Below, piece by piece: positions 54,428 through 62,384 of a DNA stretch of 62,384 nt. The notes under the pieces were generated by a model that was given only the letters and a program-made list of their open reading frames with translations, had not been told where the DNA came from and made no database searches. Position 1 is the stretch's first letter, and each line of letters opens with the position of its first letter. The stretch is from positions 1 through 62,384 of the forward strand of contig JAJYTH010000007.1 of assembly GCA_021793175.1 (NCBI GenBank), given 5' to 3'. The translations under genes and the position numbers were made by a program. The stretch is from Actinomycetes bacterium. GTDB taxonomy: Bacteria; Actinomycetota; Actinomycetes; Mycobacteriales; Pseudonocardiaceae.

Positions 54428-54850
54428 ATGCAGAACCTGCCATCCGTGTCGCTGGAGGAAGCGCGCGGGATCATCGCTGGAGGGGAACGCAAGGCACAGG
54501 AGATCGGACAGCCGGTCAACATCGCGGTGGTCGACGCGGGCGGCAATCTGGTCGCACATGCGCGGATGGACGGCGCCTGGGTCGGCAGTGTGGACATCTC
54601 CATCAACAAGGCCTTCACCGCCCGCGCCTTCGACATCTCGACCAGGGATCTCGCCGACAACGCGCAACCCGGTTCGCAGTTCTTCGGTATCCACGCCTCC
54701 AACAAGGGGCGAGTGATGATCTTTGCGGGTGGGATCCCCCTCCAGCACGATGGTCGGGTCGTCGGTGCCGTCGGTGTCAGCGGGGGAACCGGTGAACAGG
54801 ATCAGGCCATCGCCGAGTCCGCTGTGGCCGCATTCCAGCCCGCCGAATGA
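54428..54850 (+). CDS. HbpS/GlcG-family protein
   Basis: This 140-residue protein of the GlcG/HbpS family has SLEEARGIIAGGERKAQEIGQPVNIAVVDAGGNLVAHARMDGAWVGS, INKAFTARAFD and FFGIHASNKGRVMIFAGGIPLQHDGRVVGAVGVSGGTGEQDQAIAESA. In Streptomyces, HbpS is a secreted haem-binding oligomer that signals to SenS/SenR; this copy has no signal peptide and no such kinase nearby, so its job may differ. ATG 54428 has GGAGGTGA about 6 bases upstream. Confidence 0.9.
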   Translation: MQNLPSVSLEEARGIIAGGERKAQEIGQPVNIAVVDAGGNLVAHARMDGAWVGSVDISINKAFTARAFDISTRDLADNAQPGSQFFGIHASNKGRVMIFAGGIPLQHDGRVVGAVGVSGGTGEQDQAIAESAVAAFQPAE

Positions 54851-55010
54851 ACCGGGACTGCCACAGCCTTCGTCGCCCTCGACCGAGCTGGCGAACGGTT
54901 CACAGGCGATCCCCACACACCACCCTGCTCTGCGTCCGGTGCCCGTGGCCGGCGACATGGAAAGTCGTCGGCGGGGGTAGCCGTGTCCAGACCCGAGCGA
55001 GGAGGTGGCG

Positions 55011-55751
55011 ATGCTGAAGAGGAATGTCGCTGACGGCATCCACTGTGTGGAGGACTCCTACGTCAACTGGTTCATCGTCGAGGGCGAGGACGGACTCACC
55101 ATCGTCGACGCGGGATTGCCGACGTCGTGGGATTCGCTGCTACAGGCGCTGAGCGAACTGGGTAAACGACTCCTGGATATCAAGGCGTTGGTGCTGACGC
55201 ACGGCCACTTCGACCATCTCGGGTTCGCGGAACGGTTGCGGTCCCAAGTGGGTGTGCCGGTCTACATCCACGACAACGATGTTCCCTTGACACGGCACCC
55301 ACGCCAGTACGGCCGTGACCGTCCACTCACGTGGTACTTGTTGACCCAGTTCAAGGCGATGCCGATGGTCGCCGGGTTCGTGAAGAACCGCGCATGGTGG
55401 CCCAAGCCGATCAAGGAGGTGCGCCGCATCCGTGACGCCACGTTGCCGGTTCCGGGCTCCCCGCGGGTGCTGTTCACCCCCGGACACACATTGGGGCACT
55501 GTGCGTTCCATTTCCCGGAGCGGGACACGGTCATCTCCGGTGATGCCGTGGTGACGCTCAACCCCTACCGCGGCTCGTGGAAACCCCAGATCGTCTCAGG
55601 AGCGGCCACTGTGGACCCGGAACGTGCCTTGGAGTCGTTGGACGCGATCGCCGAAACAGGAGCGCGGACGGTGCTCACCGGCCACGGCGACGCCTGGACC
55701 GACGGCGCCGAACGGCTGGTCGAGCTGGCCCGTCGACGCGGCTCCTCCTGA
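55011..55751 (+). CDS. Metallo-beta-lactamase fold hydrolase
   Basis: This 246-residue protein has the MBL motif THGHFDHLG near residue 64. Further metal ligands lie in FTPGHTLGHCAF, VISGDAVV and VLTGHGDAW. The frame begins CVEDSYVNWFIVEGEDGLTIVDAGLP, typical of the glyoxalase-II-like branch. Substrates of this branch vary (thioesters, lactones, phosphoesters). ATG 55011 is chosen for GGAGG five bases upstream; GTG 55005 lies inside that site. Confidence 0.88.
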   Translation: MLKRNVADGIHCVEDSYVNWFIVEGEDGLTIVDAGLPTSWDSLLQALSELGKRLLDIKALVLTHGHFDHLGFAERLRSQVGVPVYIHDNDVPLTRHPRQYGRDRPLTWYLLTQFKAMPMVAGFVKNRAWWPKPIKEVRRIRDATLPVPGSPRVLFTPGHTLGHCAFHFPERDTVISGDAVVTLNPYRGSWKPQIVSGAATVDPERALESLDAIAETGARTVLTGHGDAWTDGAERLVELARRRGSS

Positions 55752-55860
55752 CTCGGGTTTGCAAAGGACGCCGAACCCGGCCTTTCAGTGCGGTTCGACG
55801 GCGGGAGCTCCACCGCGCCCTCGCCCCGCTCGGTGGCCGAGATCTCGGGGCCGACCTCGG

Positions 55861-56424
55861 TCACGACTCGTCGTTGCGCCGTTCCGTTGTGGTGATGCGA
55901 GTGACGGACTCAAGGGTCAGCTCGCGGCTATGGGGGCGACGGGCCAGCGCTCGATGCAGCGTCAATCCCTCGATGAGGGCGTCGAGCTGGCGGGCGGTGT
56001 CCGGATCGAAATGCTTCTCCAGGTGTCTGCGGCTGCGGCGCATCCATTCTTGGGTGAGTTCCCGGTATTCCGGCCGACGTGCGGCAAGGGTGTACAGCTC
56101 CTGGGTGAGCACGAGGTCACGCTGACGCCCCTCGGACAGAGCGTGCACGAGGTCGACCACGGCCGTTCGAGCTTGCTCACAGTCGGCCGCGGCGGAGAGG
56201 TATGTGTCGAAGACATCGACGATGTGGTCGGTGAAGCGGCGAAACGCCTCCCGCAGCAGCGCCTCGATACCACTGAAGTGGTAGGTCATCGACCCCAGAG
56301 GGACACCGGCGCGCGCGGCGATCTTCCGGTGGGAGACGCGTGCGAGGCCCTCCTCGGCGATGAGGTCGAGGGTGGCGGCGAGGATACGTTCGCGACGCTG
56401 CGGATCGGTTCGCCCCGTTGCCAT
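55861..56424 (-). CDS. TetR-family regulator of the adjacent MFS exporter
   Basis: This 187-residue protein has an N-terminal HTH (RERILAATLDLIAEEGLARVSHRKIAARAGVPLGSMTYHFSGIEALLREAF, about 10-60) and a helical ligand domain. ATG 56422-56424 is the likely start, with a weak ribosome site. It lies downstream of and in the same orientation as the MFS gene. The same CGTACG-N2-CGTACG palindrome occurs upstream of both genes, so it probably represses both and releases on binding the exported compound. Confidence 0.88.
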   Translation of the reverse strand: MATGRTDPQRRERILAATLDLIAEEGLARVSHRKIAARAGVPLGSMTYHFSGIEALLREAFRRFTDHIVDVFDTYLSAAADCEQARTAVVDLVHALSEGRQRDLVLTQELYTLAARRPEYRELTQEWMRRSRRHLEKHFDPDTARQLDALIEGLTLHRALARRPHSRELTLESVTRITTTERRNDES

Positions 56425-56618
56425 GGCGACGAGCTCACAGATTCCCAACCGGCCGGACGGCACCGACACGACATCGAGCGGTCGACAGCACGGCCCGGTT
56501 CCCGCGGGCGAGATCGATTCGGCCGTCTTCGGTGAATACCACCGGTACACGGGCGAGGCTTGTCAGCGAAGCCTCCATGAGGTCGTCCGTCGACACGCAT
56601 ATGACCATACCCCCATAA

Positions 56619-56632
56619 CGTACGGTCGTACG
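56619..56632. promoter_or_regulatory. TetR operator copy 1 (upstream of tetR)
   Basis: CGTACG-GT-CGTACG occurs in the context AACGTACGGTCGTACGCT. It lies 195 bp before the TetR start, just downstream of the MFS stop codon. Confidence 0.75.
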
Positions 56633-56670
56633 CTTCCGCGCGGCGGAGTCCGGGACCCCCGGCACGTCAT

Positions 56671-57867
56671 TCACCACCGCCGTGGTCGCAGCGCCCCAGC
56701 GAACACCAACACCAGCAGCCCGGCGAAGGGTATTACCAACAGACCCACGCGAAGACTCGTCGCGTCGGCGATCAACCCCACGATCGGCGGGGAGAGCAGG
56801 AAACCCAGGCGCATGAGCCAGGAGACGATGGTCAACCCCAAACCGGGCTTGAGGCCGGGCAGTTCGTCGGCCTCGTGCATCGCGGCGGGCACCAATGTCG
56901 CCACCCCCAGCCCCGCCGCGGCGAAACCGAGGATCGTCCCGGGCACCGTGGTCACCGCGAGTGCCAGTCCCATACCCGTCGCGGCGATCAGGCCCCCGGC
57001 GCGGGCCACCGCGCGCTGACCGAAACGGTCGACGAGCCGGTCGCCGACCAGCCGCCCGACGAACTGGGCCCCCACCAAGGCGATGTAGCCGGAAGCCGCC
57101 ACCGCCGCCGACGCGTGCAGCGAGCCGGAGAGATACAGGGCGGCCCAGGAGTTGCCCGCGTCCTCGACGAGAGTGCCGGCTGTGGCGATGAGGACCAACG
57201 CGAGCAACAGGTAGGCGGTGCGCAGGCCCGTGCGCTGCGGCGACTCGCGCCCCTCGGCGTCGGCTCTCGAATTCGGCTCCGTCTCGGGTCCGGGCAGGCA
57301 GAACCGCAAGGCGATGCATGCGGCGACCCCGAACACCACAGCGGAGATCGATAAGTGTTGTCCTCGGGGGAGGCCGAGCGCGATCGCCCCGGCCGCCATG
57401 GACCCGCCGGTGACGGCTCCGACAGACCAGATGGCGTGGAACGAGTTGATGATGGAACGTCCGTAACGACGTTGAACACGCAGACCGTGGGCGTTCTGCG
57501 CGACATCGGTGATCGCGTCCATCGCCCCGGCGAACAACAGCGCCCCGGCGAACAGCAACACCGAATCGGCCACCGCCGCCGCGATGATCGCTGCCCCGGT
57601 CAGCACGGTCCCGGCGACCGCCACCCGGGCCGAACCCGCCCGACGGACGAGCACCCCGGCCAGCAATCCGGCCGCGATGGCGCCCGTCGGAAACGCTGCG
57701 ACGGCCAACCCGTAGACGGCGTTGTCGATGCCGAGATCCGCCTTGATCTCCGGGTACCTCGGCAACAGATTGGCGAACAGGGCGCCGTTGGTGAAAAACA
57801 GTACGGCGACGGCAACGCGCGCCCGCCGGTCAGCGAGAGCGGGCCGACGCGGTACATCAACAGTCAT
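56671..57867 (-). CDS. MFS transporter (probable drug or metabolite exporter)
   Basis: This 398-residue protein has 12 hydrophobic segments: VAVAVLFFTNGALFANLLPRYPEIKADLGIDNAVYGLAVAAFPTGAIAAGLLAG, then VQRRYGRSIINSFHAIWSVGAVTGG and GRLVGDRLVDRFGQRAVARAGGLIAATGMGLAL (the MFS motif A-like GD-x-LVDRFG). The N- and C-halves match in pattern. ATG 57865-57867 has AGGG about 9 bases upstream. A TetR operator lies 24-37 bp upstream of the start, so it should be repressed by the neighbouring TetR protein. Confidence 0.87.
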   Translation of the reverse strand: MTVDVPRRPALADRRARVAVAVLFFTNGALFANLLPRYPEIKADLGIDNAVYGLAVAAFPTGAIAAGLLAGVLVRRAGSARVAVAGTVLTGAAIIAAAVADSVLLFAGALLFAGAMDAITDVAQNAHGLRVQRRYGRSIINSFHAIWSVGAVTGGSMAAGAIALGLPRGQHLSISAVVFGVAACIALRFCLPGPETEPNSRADAEGRESPQRTGLRTAYLLLALVLIATAGTLVEDAGNSWAALYLSGSLHASAAVAASGYIALVGAQFVGRLVGDRLVDRFGQRAVARAGGLIAATGMGLALAVTTVPGTILGFAAAGLGVATLVPAAMHEADELPGLKPGLGLTIVSWLMRLGFLLSPPIVGLIADATSLRVGLLVIPFAGLLVLVFAGALRPRRW

Positions 57868-57890
57868 ACGCGGAACCCTACAGACGGGAA

Positions 57891-57904
57891 CGTACGAACG
57901 TACG
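57891..57904. promoter_or_regulatory. TetR operator copy 2 (upstream of MFS gene)
   Basis: CGTACG-AA-CGTACG occurs in the context AACGTACGAACGTACGCT. Flanks and spacing match the copy at 56619-56632. Confidence 0.8.
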
Positions 57905-58030
57905 CTCGCGCGTAACGCGGGACTCATCGCTGGCAGCCGATTCTTTCCGCGCCATGTTCAAGTCGTCGACACGGGGTAGTCACCAAGAAGACTCTTGCCC
58001 CGATCAGGGCCGATGGAACGGGAGGACCTG

Positions 58031-59008
58031 ATGCGCATCGGATACAAGCTGGCCGCGGAAGCCTTCGGTCCGAACGAGCTGATTCGCCAGGCGGTCCTCG
58101 CCGAACAGGCGGGATTCGACTTCGTGGAGATGAGCGACCACTACCACCCGTGGCTCGACGTGCAGGGACACTCGTGCTTCGCATGGACGGCGCTCGGAGC
58201 CATCGCCGCGAGGACCGAACAGATAGACCTGGTGGTGGGTGTCACGTGCCCCACCGTTCGGTACCACCCCGCCATCATCGCTCAGGCCGCCGCCACGCTG
58301 GCTCTCGTGTCCGGCAACCGGTTCACCCTCGGTGTCGGCTCCGGCGAACGTCTGAACGAACACATCGTCGGCCCCGGTTTCCCCGAGACCGTGCGGGGAC
58401 GCCACGAGCGGCTGCGCGAGGCGTTGGAGATCATCCGCCTGCTGTGGCGAGGGGGATACCGCTCCTACGAAGGCAGACACTTCACACTCGCCGACGCGCA
58501 GGTGTTCGACCTTCCCGAACAGCTCCCGGTGATCGCTGTGGCCGCTGCCGGGCCGAAAGCAGCGCGTATCGCCGCCGAACTCGGCGACGGACTGTTCGCC
58601 ACGGAACCCAAATCCGAGATCACCAGCACCTACCACGAATCCGGCGGAACAGGGCCGAAGTACGGCGAGGTGCCGATGTCGTGGGCGACCGACGAACAGA
58701 GCGCGGCACGCGCGGCGCTGGCGACCTCCCGCTGGGCACTGACCGGCTGGAAGGTGATGAGTGAATTGCCCAACCCGGCGAACTTCGAGGCCGCGACCAC
58801 CATGGTGCGGGAGGAGGACATCACCGCAGCCATGCCGTGCGGTCCCGAGCCCGACCGCTACATCGAGTCGGCACGCACCTATCTCGACGCCGGTTTCGAC
58901 CACCTCGTCCTGCAGAACAACGGTCCGGACCCGGACGGATTCATCGACTTCTTCCGACGGGAACTCGCCCAACCGTTGCGTGACCTCGCGCCGGCCATGG
59001 CGGGGTAG
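58031..59008 (+). CDS. LLM-class oxidoreductase, probably F420-dependent
   Basis: This 325-residue luciferase-like TIM barrel has MRIGYKLAAEAFGPNELIRQAVLAEQAGFDFVEMSDHYHPW, LVVGVTCPTVRYHPAIIAQAAATLALVSGNRFTLGVGSGERLNEH, and GPKAARIAAELGDGLFA. The close similarity to F420-dependent glucose-6-phosphate dehydrogenase-like proteins (TIGR03557 group) suggests F420 as cofactor. ATG 58031 has GGGAGG 5-6 bases upstream; the frame is open further upstream. The substrate is unknown. It is divergent from the MFS gene. Confidence 0.9.
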   Translation: MRIGYKLAAEAFGPNELIRQAVLAEQAGFDFVEMSDHYHPWLDVQGHSCFAWTALGAIAARTEQIDLVVGVTCPTVRYHPAIIAQAAATLALVSGNRFTLGVGSGERLNEHIVGPGFPETVRGRHERLREALEIIRLLWRGGYRSYEGRHFTLADAQVFDLPEQLPVIAVAAAGPKAARIAAELGDGLFATEPKSEITSTYHESGGTGPKYGEVPMSWATDEQSAARAALATSRWALTGWKVMSELPNPANFEAATTMVREEDITAAMPCGPEPDRYIESARTYLDAGFDHLVLQNNGPDPDGFIDFFRRELAQPLRDLAPAMAG

Positions 59009-59390
59009 TCGACCGCCATGGCCGACTCACCGGCCCACTCGGCTCAAGGCCCGTCTTATCGAGGACGATACGGATTACACAGCCGTCTTTCACCCCGCTC
59101 GATGGCACTGCAGCGGTACGTTCGGTACGTCCGCGACGGCGACCTGTGAACACACTCTGCGTGGCCGATTGTTCCGAGCTCACAGCGGCCGCTGTGGCCA
59201 GCTCAATCGTGGCCATCGCAGCAGCGCCGTGTTCGTGACCACTCCACACATTTCGCCCTCCCTCCAGTGCGAAGCGGTCATTACTCGACGAGCTGAGCGG
59301 CGAGCGAGGAGAACGACAGTGGCCCCCTGGCGAAGTTGGTCGAACGCTAGGCTCTTGATCACGAGCGAAAGCGGTCGTCAGCGATGTCAC
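59009..59390 (+). other. Intergenic region with no supported gene; lost 5' part of an SDR gene expected here
   Basis: The frame is open across the region, but the product has no similarity to the missing Rossmann N-terminus of the SDR remnant that follows. A short direct repeat (CGGTACGT twice, about 59110-59132) was noted. No RNA gene was recognised. Confidence 0.45.
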
Positions 59391-59906
59391 GGACCGCCCT
59401 CGGTCGAAGCGCTCTTCACCACGGCAACGGAGGCCGGTCCGGTCCGCGCCGTCGTGCATACCGCCGGAGTGAGCCCTCAGATGGGCTCGGCCGAGTCCAT
59501 CGTGCGGATCAACGCACTCGGTACAGTCCACCTCACCGAGACATTCCTCGCATTCGCCGGTCAGGGCGCTGCCCTCGTCAACGTCGCGTCGATCGCGGGC
59601 CACCTGTTCCCTCGACTCCTCGTCCCCACTCGGAGCTCCCGGCTCGCACTGACCGATCCGGCGACGTTTCTCGGCAAACTGACGTGGTCCACACGCCTAG
59701 CTCCGCAAGCGATGAGGCCGGGACTGGCCTACTCGCTCAGTAAGAACTTCGTCATCTGGTACTCCCAGCGGAGGGCGACTGCATTCGGTGCGAAGGGAGC
59801 GCGGATCCTGTCCGTTTCGCCGGGGTCCTTCGACACCGAGATGGGCAGACTCGAAGAGAAGAGCGGGTCGGGACGGTTGCTCGACCACGCAGCTCTCCAC
59901 CCGTGA
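59391..59906 (+). pseudogene. Short-chain dehydrogenase/reductase remnant, both ends missing
   Basis: The recognisable part starts at VEALFTTATEAGPVRAVVHTAGVS, continues with the SDR core RINALGTVHLTETFL and GAALVNVASIAGHL, and has the active-site YSLSK (Tyr-x3-Lys) in LAYSLSKNFVIWYS, then GARILSVSPGSFDTEM. The N-terminal glycine-rich nucleotide motif (about 55 residues) is absent, and the C-terminus stops after GRLLDHAALHP, short of the usual 30-40 residues including DGG. No start codon with a ribosome site exists. The 3' end overlaps the next gene start by 4 bp. Deletion at both ends is the simplest reading. Confidence 0.75.
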
Positions 59907-60421
59907 CTCCCCCCACCGTCGGGTCGTCACCGGCGCCTGCGCACGGTCAGCAGAACACAGCTTCGTGGAAGCTGCCCGTAGCAATCGCCGCAGCAGTGAC
60001 CTTCCTGTTGATCGGCGCGCTGAGCGGCAATGACGACTCTACTCCGAACACCGAGGCCGCCGACGACTACACCCTGAACACGGCGGCCAGCACGACGACC
60101 ACTACAGAGCCGACAACGACAACGACAACATCAACGACCACCGCGACTACGACGGAAGAAACCTCGGAATCAGCCGGCACAACGCGGCCGTCCGAACCGG
60201 AATCGACGGAAAGGTACATCCCGCCGCCTCCTCCAGAACCCGAGCCCGAACCACACCCGGACTGCGACCCCAACTACAGCGGCTGCGTTCCCGTCGCAAG
60301 CGACGTCGACTGCGCAGGCGGCAGTGGCGACGGCCCCGCATATGTCAGCGGACCGATCAGAGTGATCGGCAGTGACATCTACAGACTCGACCATGACAAC
60401 GATGGCATCGCCTGTGAATAG
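59903..60421 (+). CDS. Membrane-anchored Excalibur-domain protein
   Basis: This 172-residue protein has one N-terminal membrane helix (LPVAIAAAVTFLLIGAL, about 24-40), a long Thr-rich stretch (TTTTTEPTTTTTTSTTTATTT region), a Pro/Glu linker PPPPPEPEPEPHPDC, and a C-terminal Excalibur calcium-binding domain: CDPNYSGCVPVASDVDCAGG, ending YRLDHDNDGIACE with the DxDxDG loop. It sits outside the membrane at the wall. GTG 59903 overlaps the stop of the SDR remnant and has no ribosome site; the original start may have been lost with the SDR tail. Confidence 0.8.
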   Translation: MTPPTVGSSPAPAHGQQNTASWKLPVAIAAAVTFLLIGALSGNDDSTPNTEAADDYTLNTAASTTTTTEPTTTTTTSTTTATTTEETSESAGTTRPSEPESTERYIPPPPPEPEPEPHPDCDPNYSGCVPVASDVDCAGGSGDGPAYVSGPIRVIGSDIYRLDHDNDGIACE

Positions 60422-60782
60422 CGACCGCTGCTGAACTCCCTCTTCCTTCGCACGGAGCCCGGCATCGTACGAGGTACTGGAGAAAGTCGGATACGGCACC
60501 GTCTCCTGTTCGTGCCTGTGTCCTAGTCTGTTCGGACGGGCCCGGTGGGGACTCAAGTCCGTTCGAGTCCGGTCACGCCCGGGACGTCGACACGTCCGTG
60601 CGAAAGCCCCCACACTGCCACCGACAGTGCCGCGCTCACCGGCGTGAATCCGATTCTCAGCAAACTGGCGTTCCGGTAATCGAAAGGCGTGCCGACGCCG
60701 CGTGGCTCGGTTCCGCCCTACTCGAAAGTGTGCTCGCGTGGCGGCTGCCTCGCAGAACTCGCCGAGCGCACAGTGCGTTCGT
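60422..60782. other. Intergenic region between convergent genes
   Basis: This 361-bp stretch has no gene. It contains the inverted repeat GGACTC...GAGTCC (about 60548-60573) with a GTTCGAGTCC core that resembles a tRNA T-arm, but the stem does not pair as a tRNA. Confidence 0.45.
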
Positions 60783-61448
60783 TCACCGGTACGCCGGTTG
60801 CTCGGCGTTGGGGTCGGCCGGCACCACATCGAGCCGGGGGTCGGCGACGAGCCGGTCGATGGCGTCGGCGTCAGCACCGATTCCCGCCCAATGCGGGTCG
60901 ACGTCGTTGGCCACGCACCACGCGTGGTCTGCGGTCCATGCGAACGCGGTGTGGGTGATGTCGAGCCGCGGCTGGTCAGGCCATCCTTCGGGGACGCTCC
61001 ACATTCCGGCGTCCGACAACGGCCCTTGAAAGAGGTAGTACGAACGGTGCGGCACGCTCACCAGCGGTCCGGGCAGCCGGGACCGCACAGCGTGCTTCGG
61101 CAAACGTGTCGGTTGAGCTCGTGGATCCGGATTCGCGGCGGCGGCCATGTCTTCGACGGGACCGGGAGAATCAGGCATGACGATGTCGCCGGTGCCGTCC
61201 CAGAGGCAGAAGTAGCACTCCTGCGGGGTGCGGGTGTGCTCCGCCAGCACATCGAACAACGTTCGCAGTTGCTCGGACTCGTCGTTGACCACGTTGGCGT
61301 CGAACTCCTGCTGGCCCTCGTGCGTGGGATCGGAAACGAATCGCAACCTCGCGTATGCGGCGAAACCGGAGGGTCCGAAGGAAACCAACCGCGGCCACGG
61401 AACCTCGCTTTGCGCGATCCATCGAAAGGGCGAGGCGCCATCGCACAT
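60783..61448 (-). CDS. Conserved hypothetical protein of actinobacteria
   Basis: This soluble 221-residue protein has PFRWIAQSEVPWPRLVSFGPSGFAAYARLRFVSDP, PQECYFCLWDGTGDIV, SVPHRSYYLFQGPLSDAGMW and AFAWTADHAWCVANDVDPHWAGIGADADAIDRL. The WPADRAWCVANDVDPHW-like block is conserved in many actinobacterial proteins of unknown function. The ATG at 61446-61448 is preferred to one 15 codons upstream because relatives start near PFRW. Confidence 0.75.
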   Translation of the reverse strand: MCDGASPFRWIAQSEVPWPRLVSFGPSGFAAYARLRFVSDPTHEGQQEFDANVVNDESEQLRTLFDVLAEHTRTPQECYFCLWDGTGDIVMPDSPGPVEDMAAAANPDPRAQPTRLPKHAVRSRLPGPLVSVPHRSYYLFQGPLSDAGMWSVPEGWPDQPRLDITHTAFAWTADHAWCVANDVDPHWAGIGADADAIDRLVADPRLDVVPADPNAEQPAYR

Positions 61449-61574
61449 AGTCAAAGCCACACGAACACGGTACCGCGATACCTCTGAAGGCATCCCCTTC
61501 CAGCCTTGCGATTCAAGGGGGAAACCCCATTCGTCGAGTGTGTTCTCCCCACCGGCACGGTGTCGCCCGGAACG

Positions 61575-61600
61575 CCGGGCGCACCGGAAGGTGCGCCCGG
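61575..61600 (-). terminator. Hairpin terminator of the symporter gene
   Basis: CCGGGCGCACC (61575-61585) pairs perfectly with GGTGCGCCCGG (61590-61600), an 11-bp stem and 4-base loop. Confidence 0.8.
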
Positions 61601-61623
61601 GTTCGACGATCTCAGCCCGCCGG

Positions 61624-62384
61624 TCAGTCCACGGGGTCGCGGGGAGGACCGGACAGAACGTCCGTGCCGTGCAGGGTCGATTCGGCCGGCGGGTTCAGCA
61701 GATCGGAGTCCGCCTCGAGGTACTGCCTGGTTTCACGGGCGATCAGTCCGGCGCACAACACCAGCCCGATCAGGTTGGGCAGTGCCATCAGACCGTTCAT
61801 CACATCGGAGAAGGCCCAGACCAAGCTTAGTTCGGTCGTCGCGCCCACCAGGATCATCACGGTGAACACCACCCGGTACGGCATGACCCCCTTGATGCCG
61901 ACGAGCCGTTCCATACAACGCTCGCCGTAGTACGCCCACCCCAGAATGGTCGAGAAAGCGAAGAACACCACGCCCGCGGTCACGACGTAGTGGCCCCAAT
62001 CGCCGGGCAACCCGCGAGTGAAGCCTTCCGCCGTCATCTCCGCACCCTCGATACCGGATTCCCAGGCGCCCGTCATGACGATCACCAGGCCGGTCATCGA
62101 AACGACGATGATCGTGTCGATGAAGGTCTGCGTCATCGACACCATGCCCTGCCGAACCGGGTGCCGCGTCTGTGCCGCAGCGGCCGCGATGGCCGCCGAA
62201 CCCAGGCCGGACTCATTGGAGAAGATCCCGCGGGCGACACCGTATTGCAAGGCGATGATGAACGTCGAACCGAGGAAACCACCCGTGGCCGCGGTCCCCG
62301 TGAAGGCGTCACTGACGACCAGCGCCAACGCCGCCGGAACATCGTTGATGTTGAGCAGCAGCACAGCCATGCCGCCCAAGATCG
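61624..62384 (-). CDS. Sodium:alanine symporter family protein (AGCS), 5' end outside window
   Basis: The C-terminal 250 or so residues of an AGCS transporter are visible: AATGGFLGSTFIIALQYGVARGIFSNESGLGSAAIAAAAAQTRHPVRQGMVSMTQTFIDTIIVVSMTGLVIVMTG, GWAYYGERCMERLVG, MNGLMALPNLIGLVLCAGLI. The GIFSNESGLGS block is the family hallmark. It imports alanine or glycine with sodium. The reading frame runs through 62384, so the N-terminal helices are missing from the window. Confidence 0.94.
   Translation of the reverse strand, partial: ILGGMAVLLLNINDVPAALALVVSDAFTGTAATGGFLGSTFIIALQYGVARGIFSNESGLGSAAIAAAAAQTRHPVRQGMVSMTQTFIDTIIVVSMTGLVIVMTGAWESGIEGAEMTAEGFTRGLPGDWGHYVVTAGVVFFAFSTILGWAYYGERCMERLVGIKGVMPYRVVFTVMILVGATTELSLVWAFSDVMNGLMALPNLIGLVLCAGLIARETRQYLEADSDLLNPPAESTLHGTDVLSGPPRDPVD

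Noticed and set aside
60540-60590. tRNA-like T-arm GTTCGAGTCC
   Set aside because: The T-stem does not pair and no acceptor or anticodon arm can be drawn; it is better described as an inverted repeat.
1-62384. Insertion sequence, prophage or CRISPR array
   Set aside because: No transposase, integrase or phage genes, no terminal repeats and no spaced direct repeats were seen anywhere in the window.

Overview
The window is high-GC DNA with actinobacterial gene structure: many GTG and one TTG start, GGAGG-type ribosome binding sites, tight operons and strong GC hairpins between convergent genes. Families such as LLM-type (probably F420-dependent) oxidoreductase, DUF1990, BioY, GAF-type regulators and Excalibur proteins fit an actinomycete of the Pseudonocardiaceae (Saccharomonospora-like). 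That assignment is inferred from protein flavour, not from a marker gene. No rRNA, tRNA, CRISPR array, transposase or integrase was found.

Layout. 0-6.9 kb: the 3' end of a repeat-rich secreted protein, the ahpC-ahpF peroxide operon, and a GAF-domain regulator divergent from a SnoaL-FAD monooxygenase. 7-14.3 kb: a secreted zinc carboxypeptidase, a badly collapsed metal/siderophore uptake locus (Fur, FecCD permease, binding protein and ATPase, partly fused to each other), bioY and a formamidase. 14.4-18 kb: a divergent DUF1990 pair with a small membrane protein, and an amino acid permease. 18.2-37.5 kb: a ketone and keto-acid region. It has scoAB with a frameshifted IclR regulator, then a complete Wadjet JetABCD anti-plasmid system (20.7-27.5 kb) and an EI24 membrane protein, then acetone carboxylase acxABC with a beta-keto acid cleavage enzyme. 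An NCS1 transporter with a tiny membrane partner, an Lrp regulator and a thioesterase follow. 37.5-50 kb: a lipoprotein, a penicillin-acylase family hydrolase, a fused and truncated ethanolamine ammonia-lyase remnant (eutB-eutC), an amidohydrolase, a two-TM protein with a SAVED-like C-terminus, an aldo/keto reductase and a frameshifted trans-sulfuration enzyme. 50-62 kb: a molybdopterin oxidoreductase, a royal-jelly-type propeller protein, an HbpS/GlcG protein, an MBL hydrolase, a TetR-MFS pair with duplicated operators, an LLM oxidoreductase, an SDR remnant, an Excalibur protein and the 3' part of an alanine symporter.

How it works together. The clearest metabolic theme is carboxylation of acetone or other methyl ketones to beta-keto acids (acxABC), with two possible exits: CoA transfer (scoAB) or acetyl-CoA-dependent cleavage (BKACE). 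The clearest defence system is JetABCD, which lies between the two halves of that region. The most striking structural feature is the density of gene damage: several deletion-type gene fusions plus four single-base indels in 62 kb. These are either real genome decay or errors in the sequence, and must be separated experimentally.
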